Positions 26,853 through 34,647 of a stretch of 64,000 bases of DNA are shown piece by piece. The stretch spans positions 62,001 to 126,000 of the forward strand of contig CAZKBP010000002.1 of assembly GCA_964551015.1 (NCBI GenBank). Reading direction: 5' to 3'. The DNA comes from CAZKBP01 sp964551015. Lineage in GTDB: Bacteria; Bacteroidota; Bacteroidia; Cytophagales; Microscillaceae. The translations under genes were made by a program, and so were the position numbers. Position 1 is the stretch's first letter. Each line of letters begins with the position of its first letter. Under the pieces are notes generated by a model that ran no database searches, had not been told where the DNA came from, and worked only from the letters and a program-made list of their open reading frames with translations.

Positions 26853-27674
26853 ATGCAAAAAACCACAATTTTATTTACTCTAGGTTTCATCCTGAGCCTT
26901 GTCATGGGCTGTGACGATGCAAGCAACAGTCCTACTTTATCCCAACCCGAAAGAAATCTTTCTGGTACGCTTTGGAAGGCGGAGGGTTTTTATAATAACG
27001 GGCAGTCCCTCAATACTCCAGTACCCAGGTTAGAGATTAATTTCAAAACCACCGGGGTTACCGGCGTGCCAGGCACGATTGAGATTAATGGGCAGATCAT
27101 GCCTGCTTTATGGACAATTAACAACAATATTTTAAGAATTACCTACCCGAGTGGCATCTCAGAAGAAAACGGGATACCCCTCTCCGCTCAGGAAATCAAC
27201 GTAAGCCTATCTTCCAATCAACTAGAGCTGTTTGCCCCCGCGAGTGAACCTCTGGTCTTGTTTGGTATTATTACTATTCCAAATAATGGATCTATTCGCT
27301 TGAATGAAAACGGAGCCAGTGCCACTACCGAAGGAACTGATAACCAGCTAACTACCGGAAATTGGGAATCCATTGGTTATTTTGTAAATGATGTAGCCAC
27401 GGGTACGAATCCCAATGCTACCCTTAGGTTCCGTACTACTTGGGGCGTGAATTCTGTATTTGTTAATAATATTCCTGCCCCCGCCACTTGGGCTATCAGC
27501 GGCAATATTCTGACCTTCACTTATCCTACCACCAGTGGCACGAGCAGTCAAAGTTTTATCTACCAAATCAACAGTGGTGTTCTGAGCTTAGAGCCAGAAA
27601 ATCAGGTAAACACGAACATTTATGACGTTATTACGATTGAGGCCAATCAAGAGCTGAGATTTCAGCAGCAATAG
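26853..27674 (+). CDS. Lipoprotein with two tandem beta-rich repeats
   Basis: 273 residues with a lipoprotein signal (FILSLVMGC, Cys20). I do not recognise a named family. The mature part is an internal duplication: residues 35-150 and 165-273 each start with a [S/T]GxW segment (SGTLWKAEGFY, TGNWESIGYF), continue with LEINFKTT / LRFRTTWG, then W.I..N[I/L]L...YP, as in small lipocalin-like or DUF-type beta barrels. Likely anchored in the outer membrane. A strong terminator follows, so it is a single-gene unit. Confidence 0.75.
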   Translation: MQKTTILFTLGFILSLVMGCDDASNSPTLSQPERNLSGTLWKAEGFYNNGQSLNTPVPRLEINFKTTGVTGVPGTIEINGQIMPALWTINNNILRITYPSGISEENGIPLSAQEINVSLSSNQLELFAPASEPLVLFGIITIPNNGSIRLNENGASATTEGTDNQLTTGNWESIGYFVNDVATGTNPNATLRFRTTWGVNSVFVNNIPAPATWAISGNILTFTYPTTSGTSSQSFIYQINSGVLSLEPENQVNTNIYDVITIEANQELRFQQQ

Positions 27675-27726
27675 ATCGTTTGTCATCTGCTGTTAGTATT
27701 GAGCAATCCATTTTCTACCATTTTGC

Positions 27727-27763
27727 AAACCCTCCAGATTTCCGAGATCTGGAGGGTTTTTGT
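27727..27763 (+). terminator. Strong rho-independent terminator
   Basis: A perfect 13-bp stem (AAACCCTCCAGAT with ATCTGGAGGGTTT), 7-base loop and TTTTTGT tail follow the lipoprotein gene by 53 bases. The stem is nearly symmetric and would also end minus-strand transcripts. Confidence 0.9.
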
Positions 27764-27869
27764 ATCGAGCCGCCTGCTGTAACCAGTGCCGAAGATCGCT
27801 GAAACCAAAGGCTCATCGATAATGTTGTATTTACAAATATTGTCTATACAAATTAACTTTTTCTAAGTC

Positions 27870-28607
27870 ATGATACAAACAAAACCACAATACAAGCACT
27901 ATCCTGCACAAACCCGTGGACAAGCAGACCACGGCTGGCTAAAAGCAAACTTTTCTTTCAGCTTTGCCGGGTATTATGATCCCGAGCGCATACAATTTGG
28001 GATGCTAAGGGTCTTAAATGACGACTACATCGCGGGTGGGCGCGGCTTTGGGATGCACCCACACGACAACATGGAAATTATCACCATTCCCCTACAAGGT
28101 GCTCTGGCTCATAAAGATAGCATGGGCAATGCTTCTACCATTGAAGCTGGAGATGTGCAGGTTATGTCGGCGGGTACGGGTGTTATGCATTCCGAATTTA
28201 ATCCCTATCCAGATCAAGAAGCCAATACTTTACAAATCTGGCTTTTTCCTAATAAGCTGAAGGTAGAACCACGTTATGACCAAAAAACTTTCCGAGCCGA
28301 GGAGCGTCATAATCGTTTCCAGACCTTAGTTTCACCTGATGGTAGGGAGGGTTCGCTCTGGATTCATCAAAATGCTTTTTTTTCACGTATTAGCTTGGAG
28401 GCAGGCAAAAAAATTGACTATCCTGTGCAAGCAGCAGGCAATGGCGTCTATGTTTTTTTGATCGAAGGCATGGTCCATATCGCAAATCAAACACTTCAGC
28501 CTCGGGATGCCCTAGGAATTCAAGGGGTCGATTCTTTTTCAATCGAGGCAACCAGTGCTGGTCAAGCAGATGTCTTACTGTTAGACGTGCCGATGACCTC
28601 GAGATAA
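27870..28607 (+). CDS. Pirin-family bicupin protein
   Basis: 245 residues. The pirin core shows the metal ligands in GFGMHPHDNME (two His), and in VMHSEFNP (His and Glu), matching the quercetinase-like YhhW/pirin set. The two cupin halves cover about residues 20-135 and 150-240. Bacterial pirins are proposed quercetin 2,3-dioxygenases or metabolic regulators; the substrate here is not known. It stands alone with 195 bases upstream and no clear promoter element. Confidence 0.92.
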   Translation: MIQTKPQYKHYPAQTRGQADHGWLKANFSFSFAGYYDPERIQFGMLRVLNDDYIAGGRGFGMHPHDNMEIITIPLQGALAHKDSMGNASTIEAGDVQVMSAGTGVMHSEFNPYPDQEANTLQIWLFPNKLKVEPRYDQKTFRAEERHNRFQTLVSPDGREGSLWIHQNAFFSRISLEAGKKIDYPVQAAGNGVYVFLIEGMVHIANQTLQPRDALGIQGVDSFSIEATSAGQADVLLLDVPMTSR

Positions 28608-28709
28608 AAAATGAGGTTTTGAATAATTTTTTTGATTCTTTAGCAAGTAATAAAGTACTTCAATATTTTTTCGGTAAGATTTTTTTAAGTTGCAACGGTT
28701 TTAAAAAAT

Positions 28710-29120
28710 ATGACAACCATGCGTATCCACGAGGTAGTACTAGAACTCATGGTCAAAGATGTGGGTGCTACTGTTGAATTTTATGAGCAAAAACTTGGTT
28801 TTAGCACCCTAGTGAAGGAGCCTGCGTCAGGTGCGTTTACTTGGGCCAAAATGCAATTAGGCAACTTCCAGATCAGTTTCAAGGAGGAGAACACGCTCAA
28901 AGATGAGGTAAGTCTGATGGCTAACCAAGCGATTGGTGGCTCTGCGATTCTTTGTATTTTACTAGAAGAAGGTATTCAGACCTACTATGAGCGTCTTCAA
29001 GGAGATGTTCAAATTGTCAACCCACTTCATTTTTCGGCATGTGGCATGAATGAGTTTTCTATTTTGGATAACAATGGCTATTTGATTACCGTAGACCAAC
29101 CGGGAGCTTGTGTGGTTTGA
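28710..29120 (+). CDS. Glyoxalase/bleomycin-resistance (VOC) fold protein
   Basis: 136-residue vicinal-oxygen-chelate protein. The beta-alpha-beta-beta-beta halves are visible: HEVVLELMVKDVGATVEFYEQKLGF begins the first and ILLEEGIQTYYERLQ the second; NEFSILDNNGYLITV closes the fold with the Asp/Asn-Gly pair typical of the family. Which substrate it handles, and whether it binds metal, cannot be seen. Gene begins MTTM; either ATG could be used. Confidence 0.85.
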   Translation: MTTMRIHEVVLELMVKDVGATVEFYEQKLGFSTLVKEPASGAFTWAKMQLGNFQISFKEENTLKDEVSLMANQAIGGSAILCILLEEGIQTYYERLQGDVQIVNPLHFSACGMNEFSILDNNGYLITVDQPGACVV

Positions 29121-29132
29121 AGTAATCGACAA

Positions 29133-29195
29133 ATTGTAAATTACAAATTCTCACTGATTACTGGTCAGTGAGCTTGCCAATTTGTAATTTACAAT
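29133..29195. repeat. Long imperfect inverted repeat before folA
   Basis: Two 17-base arms (ATTGTAAATTACAAATT at 29133-29149 and its reverse complement at 29179-29195) and an inner 8-bp stem (CTCACTGA / TCAGTGAG) fold into a 25-bp hairpin with a six-base bulge. No T-tract follows. Each arm is itself near-palindromic and shares its core word with the element at 17390-17584. Confidence 0.6.
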
Positions 29196-29212
29196 CTATA
29201 ACTTGCGCACCT

Positions 29213-29707
29213 ATGATCGTATCTATCATTGCAGCTGTGGCTAAGAATCGTGTAATTGGCATTAACAATCATTTACCCTGGAAATTGCCTGCTGATACCG
29301 CCTATTTCAAAAATACAATTAAAGGCCATTCGGTGATCATGGGGCGCAAAAGTTTTGAAGCAGAAGATGCAGAATTTACCAACCAGAAAAATATTATCCT
29401 GACTCGTCAAGATCATTTAGAACTACCTGAAAATTGCTATTTAGCCCGAGATTTAGAGCAAGCTTTGGATTTATTGAAAGATGAAGCTGAAATTTTTATC
29501 TTGGGTGGAGAAAGTATTTACGAAATGGCCTTACCCCAAACTGACCGTCTTTATCTCACACACATTGAAGCAGAATTTGAGGGCGACACCTATTTCCCAG
29601 AGGTCAATTGGGCAGAATGGCAACTCCTCCGAGCGAATAAACATCAAGCGGATGCCAACAATCCCTATCCCTATTCTTTTAACCTATATGGACGAAAACA
29701 AACATAA
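29213..29707 (+). CDS. folA: Dihydrofolate reductase with unusual folate-binding loop
   Basis: 164 residues from ATG 29213; the frame opens upstream at TTG 29168 inside the hairpin. It reduces dihydrofolate to tetrahydrofolate with NADPH. Motifs VIGINNHLPWKLPAD (with the proton-relay Asp), MGRKSFE and ILGGESIYE are present. The loop that in E. coli reads RPLPGRKN reads AEFTNQKN without gaps, so the Arg that pairs with the alpha-carboxylate of folate (R57) is Gln58 here. It may still be an active DHFR; see findings. It is the first gene of a short run with the barrel protein 35 bases downstream. Confidence 0.88.
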   Translation: MIVSIIAAVAKNRVIGINNHLPWKLPADTAYFKNTIKGHSVIMGRKSFEAEDAEFTNQKNIILTRQDHLELPENCYLARDLEQALDLLKDEAEIFILGGESIYEMALPQTDRLYLTHIEAEFEGDTYFPEVNWAEWQLLRANKHQADANNPYPYSFNLYGRKQT

Positions 29708-29742
29708 AAGCTACTAGGAATATCATTTAACAAACATCATTC

Positions 29743-30909
29743 ATGTCCCAATTACACCAAGGACTAATCTTAGTTCTATTAATTTTTTTGCCCTCAGTCT
29801 GTCAGGGGCAAGGGTTCATAGAAGACATCTTGGAACTACTCGAGATCCCACTCAACAAAAAAGCTGTGGCCGAAGATAGTACCCGTTATCCTGCCAAATT
29901 GGTGGTTTCACCCGTAGTGGCTTTCGAACCCGCCACCAACTGGGGGGCAGGAGTAGGTGCCAAGATTCTTTTCAAGTTCAAAGGCTCTGGCCCCGAAACT
30001 CGGACTTCTAACTTGCCCATTTCTGCCCTCTATACACTCAATAACCAAATCCTTTTACAATCAGGCTACACAATTTTTTTTAACCAAGAAAAATGGTATT
30101 TGGAAGGTAATTTGGGTTTTTCTAAATTTCCTCAGGCTTACTTTGGTATCGGCAATTTGACAGAGGAAGAAAACGAGGAAACCTTTTCCTTCACCAATTA
30201 CCTCATCGAACCCCTACTCCTCAAAAGGGTCTACAAGAAGCTTTTTATTGGAGGGGGAATCCGCTACAATATTATCGCCAATACCGAACTGGAAGAGGAA
30301 GGGGATTTGATTAGAGAAATGCCCACTGGTTTTGATGGCTCCAATTCAGCAGGACTAGAAGTGGCGGCCGTCTGGGATAACCGCGATAATGTACTCAATG
30401 CCAGCAGAGGAAATTTTATAGAGTTCAAACAAGGTTTCTATGAGGAAGCCGTGGGAGGTACACATCAGTTTCGCTTTAATCAATTGGATGCCCGTACCTA
30501 CATCAAGCCCTGGAAACGCAAGGATGATGTCATCGCTTTTCACCTGTTTGGGCGCTTCTCCTGGGGAGATGTGCCCGTGGGTGAGTTGTCGCTGCTCGGG
30601 GGGGTAGAAAGTGCCCGTGGCTATCAGGAAGGACGATTTAGAGATCGTCATACGATCAGCTCACAGGTCGAGTATCGTTTGCCCATCTGGGATCGCATTG
30701 GGATGGTCTTTTTTGCCGAAGCGGGCGATGTATTCAGGAACACAGATGATTTAGACTGGGAAAAAATCAAATACGGGGCTGGTTTGGGCCTGAGGCTTAA
30801 GATCGTGAAAAGTGAGAATTTGAACATCCGCTTTGACTATGGCTTTGGTTTTGGCCGTAGTAATGACTTTGTTGGTAATTATTACCTAGGAATTGCCGAA
30901 GCTTTTTAA
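29743..30909 (+). CDS. Omp85/D15-like outer-membrane beta-barrel protein
   Basis: 388 residues with signal peptide (LILVLLIFLPSVCQGQG). The rest is rich in alternating beta strands and ends with Phe. The Omp85 motif GGVESARGYQEGRFRD followed by SSQVEYRLPI is clear, which places it in the surface-antigen (BamA/TamA/FhaC-like) group. POTRA domains are absent or very short, so it is a barrel-only member of the kind encoded alone in Bacteroidota. It follows folA by 35 bases, probably by chance. Function unknown. Confidence 0.85.
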   Translation: MSQLHQGLILVLLIFLPSVCQGQGFIEDILELLEIPLNKKAVAEDSTRYPAKLVVSPVVAFEPATNWGAGVGAKILFKFKGSGPETRTSNLPISALYTLNNQILLQSGYTIFFNQEKWYLEGNLGFSKFPQAYFGIGNLTEEENEETFSFTNYLIEPLLLKRVYKKLFIGGGIRYNIIANTELEEEGDLIREMPTGFDGSNSAGLEVAAVWDNRDNVLNASRGNFIEFKQGFYEEAVGGTHQFRFNQLDARTYIKPWKRKDDVIAFHLFGRFSWGDVPVGELSLLGGVESARGYQEGRFRDRHTISSQVEYRLPIWDRIGMVFFAEAGDVFRNTDDLDWEKIKYGAGLGLRLKIVKSENLNIRFDYGFGFGRSNDFVGNYYLGIAEAF

Positions 30910-30927
30910 GCAATGCCAAATATCTCT

Positions 30928-30935
30928 TAACTTTG
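30928..30935 (+). promoter_or_regulatory. Candidate -7 element (TAACTTTG)
   Basis: TAACTTTG matches TAnnTTTG and lies 33 bases before ATG 30969 of the PLP enzyme. Confidence 0.4.
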
Positions 30936-30968
30936 CCCCAAGAGATTACACCATACTTCATTTATTTT

Positions 30969-32135
30969 ATGCTTAGTCATCAGAAAAACGAATTTTTCCT
31001 ACCCGAAGGTATTACCTATCTCAATCACGCTTACATGGCTCCTTCCCATCGAGCCGTGGAAGAAGCAGGGCGCATCGGATTAGAAAAAAAGAGACATCCT
31101 TTTCACCTCAAAACCGAAGATTTTTTTGAACCTGTTCACACGTTACGACAGCAATTTTCCAAATTGATTCAGGCCGAAGATCATCGCCGTGTAGTTACCA
31201 TTCCCTCTGTATCTTATGGTATGGCCAATGTAGCCCGCAATCTCAAACTGACTCGAGGTGAGAAGATTATTCTCGCCGGAGAGCAATTTCCAAGTAATGT
31301 ATACCCTTGGAAGCGTCTTTGCGAAGAAAAAGAAGCCAGACTAGAATTTATCTCTCCTCCCAAAGCTACCGAAGGCAGAGGGCAACGCTGGAACCAGCTC
31401 ATCTTGAATGCCATTGACCATCAGACGCGCATGGTAGCCTTAGGCAATATTCACTGGGTGGACGGCACCTTGTTTGATTTGCAAGCCATTCGCCAACGTA
31501 CTCGTGAGGTAGACGCCCTCTTGGTGATTGATGGTACCCAGTCAGTAGGAGCCTATCCTCTTCGGGTTTCTGAGGTAGAACCCGACGCGCTAATCTGTGC
31601 TGGATATAAATGGCTGCTTGGCCCCTACGCGATCGGTTTGGCTTATTATGGGGAATATTTTGATCACGGTTCTCCCATTGAAGAAAGTTGGATGAATCGT
31701 TGGGGGAGTGATCGGTTTGATGCCTTGGTTCGCTATCAAGACAAGTACCAAGAAGCAGGGCTTCGCTATGGAGTGGGTGAAAGTAGCAATTTCATCCTTG
31801 TGCCCATGATGGGAGCCGCCTTAGCACAAATCAACACTTGGGGCGTTGAGCAAATTCAAAATTATTGTCAAGCACTCAACGAAGCACCTATCCAACAATT
31901 ACGTGCCATGGGTTGCTGGATCGAGGAGAGCAATCGTCGGGTTTCTCATCTCTTTGGTGTCCGATTACCGGAGCATGTTGCCATAGAAAACGTTCAGCAA
32001 GCATTGACCAAGCACCAAATCTACGTATCGGCGCGCGGCGATGCCATCCGTATTTCTACTTATTTATATAATACTGCTCAAGATTGGGATAAATTATTTG
32101 AGTGTCTCGAGGAGGCTGGCTTAAAGCAATCTTAG
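30969..32135 (+). CDS. Class V aminotransferase-fold PLP enzyme
   Basis: 388 residues from ATG 30969 (MLSHQKNEFF); the open frame reaches TTG 30933 upstream. The fold is that of cysteine desulfurase / kynureninase-type enzymes. The PLP-stacking and Asp segment is VIDGTQSVGAYP, and the Schiff-base Lys is in AGYKWLLGPY. Bacteroidota carry several uncharacterised members of this group; without the active-site loops of IscS/SufS (no RxGxHCA) it is not a normal cysteine desulfurase. Substrate unknown. Confidence 0.9.
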   Translation: MLSHQKNEFFLPEGITYLNHAYMAPSHRAVEEAGRIGLEKKRHPFHLKTEDFFEPVHTLRQQFSKLIQAEDHRRVVTIPSVSYGMANVARNLKLTRGEKIILAGEQFPSNVYPWKRLCEEKEARLEFISPPKATEGRGQRWNQLILNAIDHQTRMVALGNIHWVDGTLFDLQAIRQRTREVDALLVIDGTQSVGAYPLRVSEVEPDALICAGYKWLLGPYAIGLAYYGEYFDHGSPIEESWMNRWGSDRFDALVRYQDKYQEAGLRYGVGESSNFILVPMMGAALAQINTWGVEQIQNYCQALNEAPIQQLRAMGCWIEESNRRVSHLFGVRLPEHVAIENVQQALTKHQIYVSARGDAIRISTYLYNTAQDWDKLFECLEEAGLKQS

Positions 32136-32207
32136 AGATATTCGTCAAGTTTCCTCAGAATCAGTAGCAAAATCAATCGGTTTCTCTACAAAATACAAGG
32201 AAGCTAT

Positions 32208-32215
32208 TATATTTG
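32208..32215 (+). promoter_or_regulatory. Candidate -7 element (TATATTTG) of the PH-domain gene
   Basis: TATATTTGCA is the commonest form of the -7 box in this window and lies 21 bases before ATG 32237. No good TTG was found at -33. Confidence 0.45.
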
Positions 32216-32236
32216 CAGATATATTATTTTTGAAAT

Positions 32237-32791
32237 ATGGGCTACGCAGACGAAAATATGCAAAGAGGCGAGCGTATTATTTATCGTACGTCTCTCCACT
32301 GGGTAATTTTTTTAGAATCCTTTTCCATACTCATCATGGGGCTGATCATTAGCTACGCAGGTGTTCGTTATGAAAGTTTTTTGGGAAGTGCTCGGGATCT
32401 GGTGGAGTGGATTTCACTGGCCGTCTTGGCCTTTGGTGGCCTCAAATTTATTCTTGAATTTATTCGTTTGAGAAGTTCTGAATTCGTGGTGACCACAGAT
32501 CGCGTACTCATCAAAGTAGGTGTGATCCAGCAAACCTCTACGACCATGCCTCTTTCTAAGATAGAGAGCATTGAAGTAGACCAATCTATCCTAGGTCGTG
32601 TCTTGGGGTATGGTTCGCTTAACATCACAGGGACGGGGACGGCTGAAAGTAAATTTGATCTCATTACGAATCCACTCAAGTTCCGTCGCAAAATGCAACT
32701 GGCTTCTGGTGATGACTCCGACGAGGTACTAGATAGAGAGATCGACTCCTCGTCGTCGGCTCGTCGCCGTCGTCGTCGTAGGAGAAGATAA
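32237..32791 (+). CDS. Membrane PH-domain (DUF304/bPH2) protein with poly-Arg tail
   Basis: 184 residues: short cytoplasmic N-terminus, two TM helices (about 20-42 and 55-75), then the bacterial PH-like domain (80-150) with RSSEFVVTTDRVLIKVGVIQ and TMPLSKIESIEVDQSILGRVLGYG, typical of YdbS/DUF304 proteins. The C-terminus is unusual: an acidic stretch (DDSDEVLDREIDSS) and then nine consecutive Arg residues. The tail is coded by a GTC-rich repeat, so it may vary in length by slippage. A positively charged cytoplasmic tail near the membrane suggests nucleic-acid or phospholipid binding, but that is inference. Confidence 0.85.
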   Translation: MGYADENMQRGERIIYRTSLHWVIFLESFSILIMGLIISYAGVRYESFLGSARDLVEWISLAVLAFGGLKFILEFIRLRSSEFVVTTDRVLIKVGVIQQTSTTMPLSKIESIEVDQSILGRVLGYGSLNITGTGTAESKFDLITNPLKFRRKMQLASGDDSDEVLDREIDSSSSARRRRRRRRR

Positions 32792-33268
32792 ATCCACTTG
32801 AAACCATCTGACCTGCTATCTAGGTCTGATACCTTCGTGGCCTTACCGCAAGGTTTTTTCCCTCATTCGTGAGCAAAAGAATTCTTTACAAGAAGCTTTT
32901 TTTCAAAGAGAAAAAAATTGCTACTTGGCAAAGTAAGTACAGACCAACTAGACATTTTCTCCGAAGAAAACCTTCTCAAATACCCAGAGGCCGTTAGGCA
33001 ATGGACAAGATCGCTCTCACGATATAAGATTAGAGAACGTTCTTATCATCCTTTATGCCTTTGGTACAAATGGCGGAAAAATTGGAAAGCAAGGGTTTGA
33101 CTTTTCCTCATACATCTTGTTATTGAGATTCAAAAGAACCTGCTCCGCTCGCTCGACTTGTGAGCGAAATAGTGTCCCAAGGTAATCCCTTGGGCAACAC
33201 TTGATTTCTTTCTAAAAATAAATAAGACACGACAGAAAAACGAACCCAGGGCTGATGGGTTTGACGAA
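32792..33268. other. 477-base stretch without a supported gene
   Basis: A 60-codon frame at 32918-33100 has no ATG and no family resemblance. A 7-bp inverted repeat (CCCAAGG / CCTTGGG, 33176-33194) with a five-base loop lies downstream of the minus-strand small-ORF cluster and might mark its 3' end, though no T-tract follows. Confidence 0.4.
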
Positions 33269-33433
33269 TTACTTACTGCGACGTGCGTTGTCTCTCTCCG
33301 AACTGAACTTGTGATAGCGCTCACCCAGAATCTTTTCAAATTCTTTGTTGGCTTGTTCACGCAATTTACGGGAGTTCTTGACTACTTCGTCTGCGTTTTT
33401 CATTACTCGATCAAATTCTTCTCTAAGTTCCAT
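33269..33433 (-). CDS. 54-residue charged helical protein (cluster member 3)
   Basis: An intact ATG-to-TAA frame of 54 codons, last of three tandem micro-ORFs. The protein (starts MELREEFDRVMKNADEVV) is almost entirely charged helix, with heptad-like spacing and the basic end ARRSK. It has no signal peptide, TM segment or Cys. I do not recognise a family. The tight spacing and same strand as two other helical micro-ORFs, plus the conserved-looking codon pattern, support a real gene. A possible parallel is the small nucleoid-associated or phasin-like helical proteins; this is a guess. Confidence 0.6.
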   Translation of the reverse strand: MELREEFDRVMKNADEVVKNSRKLREQANKEFEKILGERYHKFSSERDNARRSK

Positions 33434-33476
33434 AGTCTTTTAATTTTTAATTTTTGGGTTAGATCATGTGTTTAAT

Positions 33477-33656
33477 TCAGGACTGGTTTTGCGAATTTTC
33501 AGAGTATACAACTTCTTCTAGGCCTTTATCAAATATTTCTTGGCTGCGTCTCAGGCGGGCCAGTTCTTTGATAGATTTATAGAGAAGGTCTTGTATTCTC
33601 TCTACTTGACTTTTGAGACTTTTAAAGTTAAAGTCACTGTTTTTGGTAGCTTTCAT
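33477..33656 (-). CDS. 59-residue coiled-coil protein (cluster member 2)
   Basis: Second micro-ORF, 59 codons, ATG to TGA. Residues 10-34 (FKSLKSQVERIQDLLYKSIK) align without gaps with the first member of the cluster: both read LK[AS]QV.RIQ[ED]L[IL]. The middle is an amphipathic helix with a heptad pattern; the end is polar (YSENSQNQS). It lies 46 bases from the preceding ORF and 43 bases from the next. The shared motif makes members 1 and 2 paralogues, which argues strongly that both are translated. Function unknown. Confidence 0.65.
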   Translation of the reverse strand: MKATKNSDFNFKSLKSQVERIQDLLYKSIKELARLRRSQEIFDKGLEEVVYSENSQNQS

Positions 33657-33702
33657 CGACTATTAATTTTTGGGTAGTGTTGAGTGGTGTCATCAGGCTG
33701 TC

Positions 33703-33834
33703 TTAATCCAATTGCTTGTTAAATTGATCTAGCTCCTTTTTGAGTTTACTCATATTCTTGGTAAAGGAGAAGATTAATTCTTGGATGCGTCCTACCTGTG
33801 CTTTTAATTTGTTTGGGTTCAGATCCTTTTCCAT
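33703..33834 (-). CDS. 43-residue coiled-coil protein (cluster member 1)
   Basis: First of the three micro-ORFs. The 43 residues (MEKDLNPNKLKAQVGRIQEL...) form one amphipathic, Lys-rich helix, paralogous to the second member through LKAQVGRIQELI. No signal, TM or Cys. Upstream on the minus strand a CATCTTTG word (33887-33894) is one base off the -7 consensus. All three ORFs are too short for usual gene finders, so the cluster may be unannotated in relatives. Confidence 0.62.
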   Translation of the reverse strand: MEKDLNPNKLKAQVGRIQELIFSFTKNMSKLKKELDQFNKQLD

Positions 33835-34233
33835 GATTTTAATTTGTTTTCAGTATCTTGATCGGCAATCACATCCTCTATATAGACAAAGATGTGCCAC
33901 AAGGTGGCATTACTGATAATCAGCCACTTACTAAAAACAAGCCCCTCTTATCTTCCCAATAAGAGAATCTTTCCCAAGAAATGGGAAAAAACAGGGTTTT
34001 TGACTCGGTGGTTCGGAACAAAAAGCTCGTGGAAAGACTGAGTACCGAATTTAAGAGGGTACCTAGACGCAAAACCAGCGTATTGCTAGGAAAAAGGGAG
34101 CTGAGAGAAAGATCGTTTGGAAGCCTTTACTTACGAGCGTAGCATCTGATTTTGATTTTCTCAAATTTAAAGCGAGATCATGAACCTAAATTTCAAGCCT
34201 CGTCGGGACCAGTGAGGAATCTTTCCCAAAAAA
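33835..34233. other. 399-base gap with short hairpins
   Basis: No gene seen. Two short inverted repeats occur: TGCCAC/GTGGCA at 33895-33909 and TTTCCCA/TGGGAAA at about 33970-33988. The first lies just upstream of the micro-ORF cluster and overlaps its candidate promoter region; the second could end the receiver-protein transcript from 34234. Confidence 0.4.
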
Positions 34234-34647
34234 CTATCTATCTGAGCGTAGACGTTCGGTAATAATTTTCAAAAAAGAACCATCATGCCTCTTGGGGATA
34301 AAACTATCTACGAAGTTATAATGCAGAATTTTTTCGTGAACTCGACTGGGGTTTTCTACGCTGTATATGAAAATGGTCGTGTCAGGGTAAGAAGAAGCAA
34401 ACTCTTTTTCATAAAGCTCTAAAAACTCGAGTCCATCCATTTCTGGCATTAACAAATCTAAGATGACCACCTCGGGGAAATTTCCCATCACGTCGGCATC
34501 TTTGAGATATTGATAGGCCATTTTGCCGTTTTCCTTCAAGATGGGCTCTGCAAACAAACCCGAGGCTTTCACCAAACGCCTCACGATGAAGCTATTGATT
34601 TGATTGTCGTCTACAACTAGTAATGTTTTTTTCTGCTCTGTACTCAT
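34234..34647 (-). CDS. Single-domain CheY-like response regulator
   Basis: 137 residues, a receiver domain only. The acidic pair is in LLVVDDNQIN, the phospho-acceptor Asp in VVILDLLMPEMDG, followed by FIYSVENP in place of the usual Thr/Ser switch and Lys in FIPKRHDGSF. There is no output domain, so it signals by protein contact, as CheY does. No kinase is adjacent. It lies upstream of the small coiled-coil cluster on the same strand, 399 bases away, so a shared role is conceivable but not shown. Confidence 0.9.
   Translation of the reverse strand: MSTEQKKTLLVVDDNQINSFIVRRLVKASGLFAEPILKENGKMAYQYLKDADVMGNFPEVVILDLLMPEMDGLEFLELYEKEFASSYPDTTIFIYSVENPSRVHEKILHYNFVDSFIPKRHDGSFLKIITERLRSDR

Noticed and set aside
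32918..33100. 60-codon open frame in the gap after the PH-domain gene
   Set aside because: It starts at TTG, contains no ATG, and the translation resembles no family and shows a biased Lys/Arg/Trp composition.
33970..33988. TTTCCCA/TGGGAAA hairpin as a firm terminator
   Set aside because: The stem is only 7 bp and no T-tract follows on the strand of the receiver gene.
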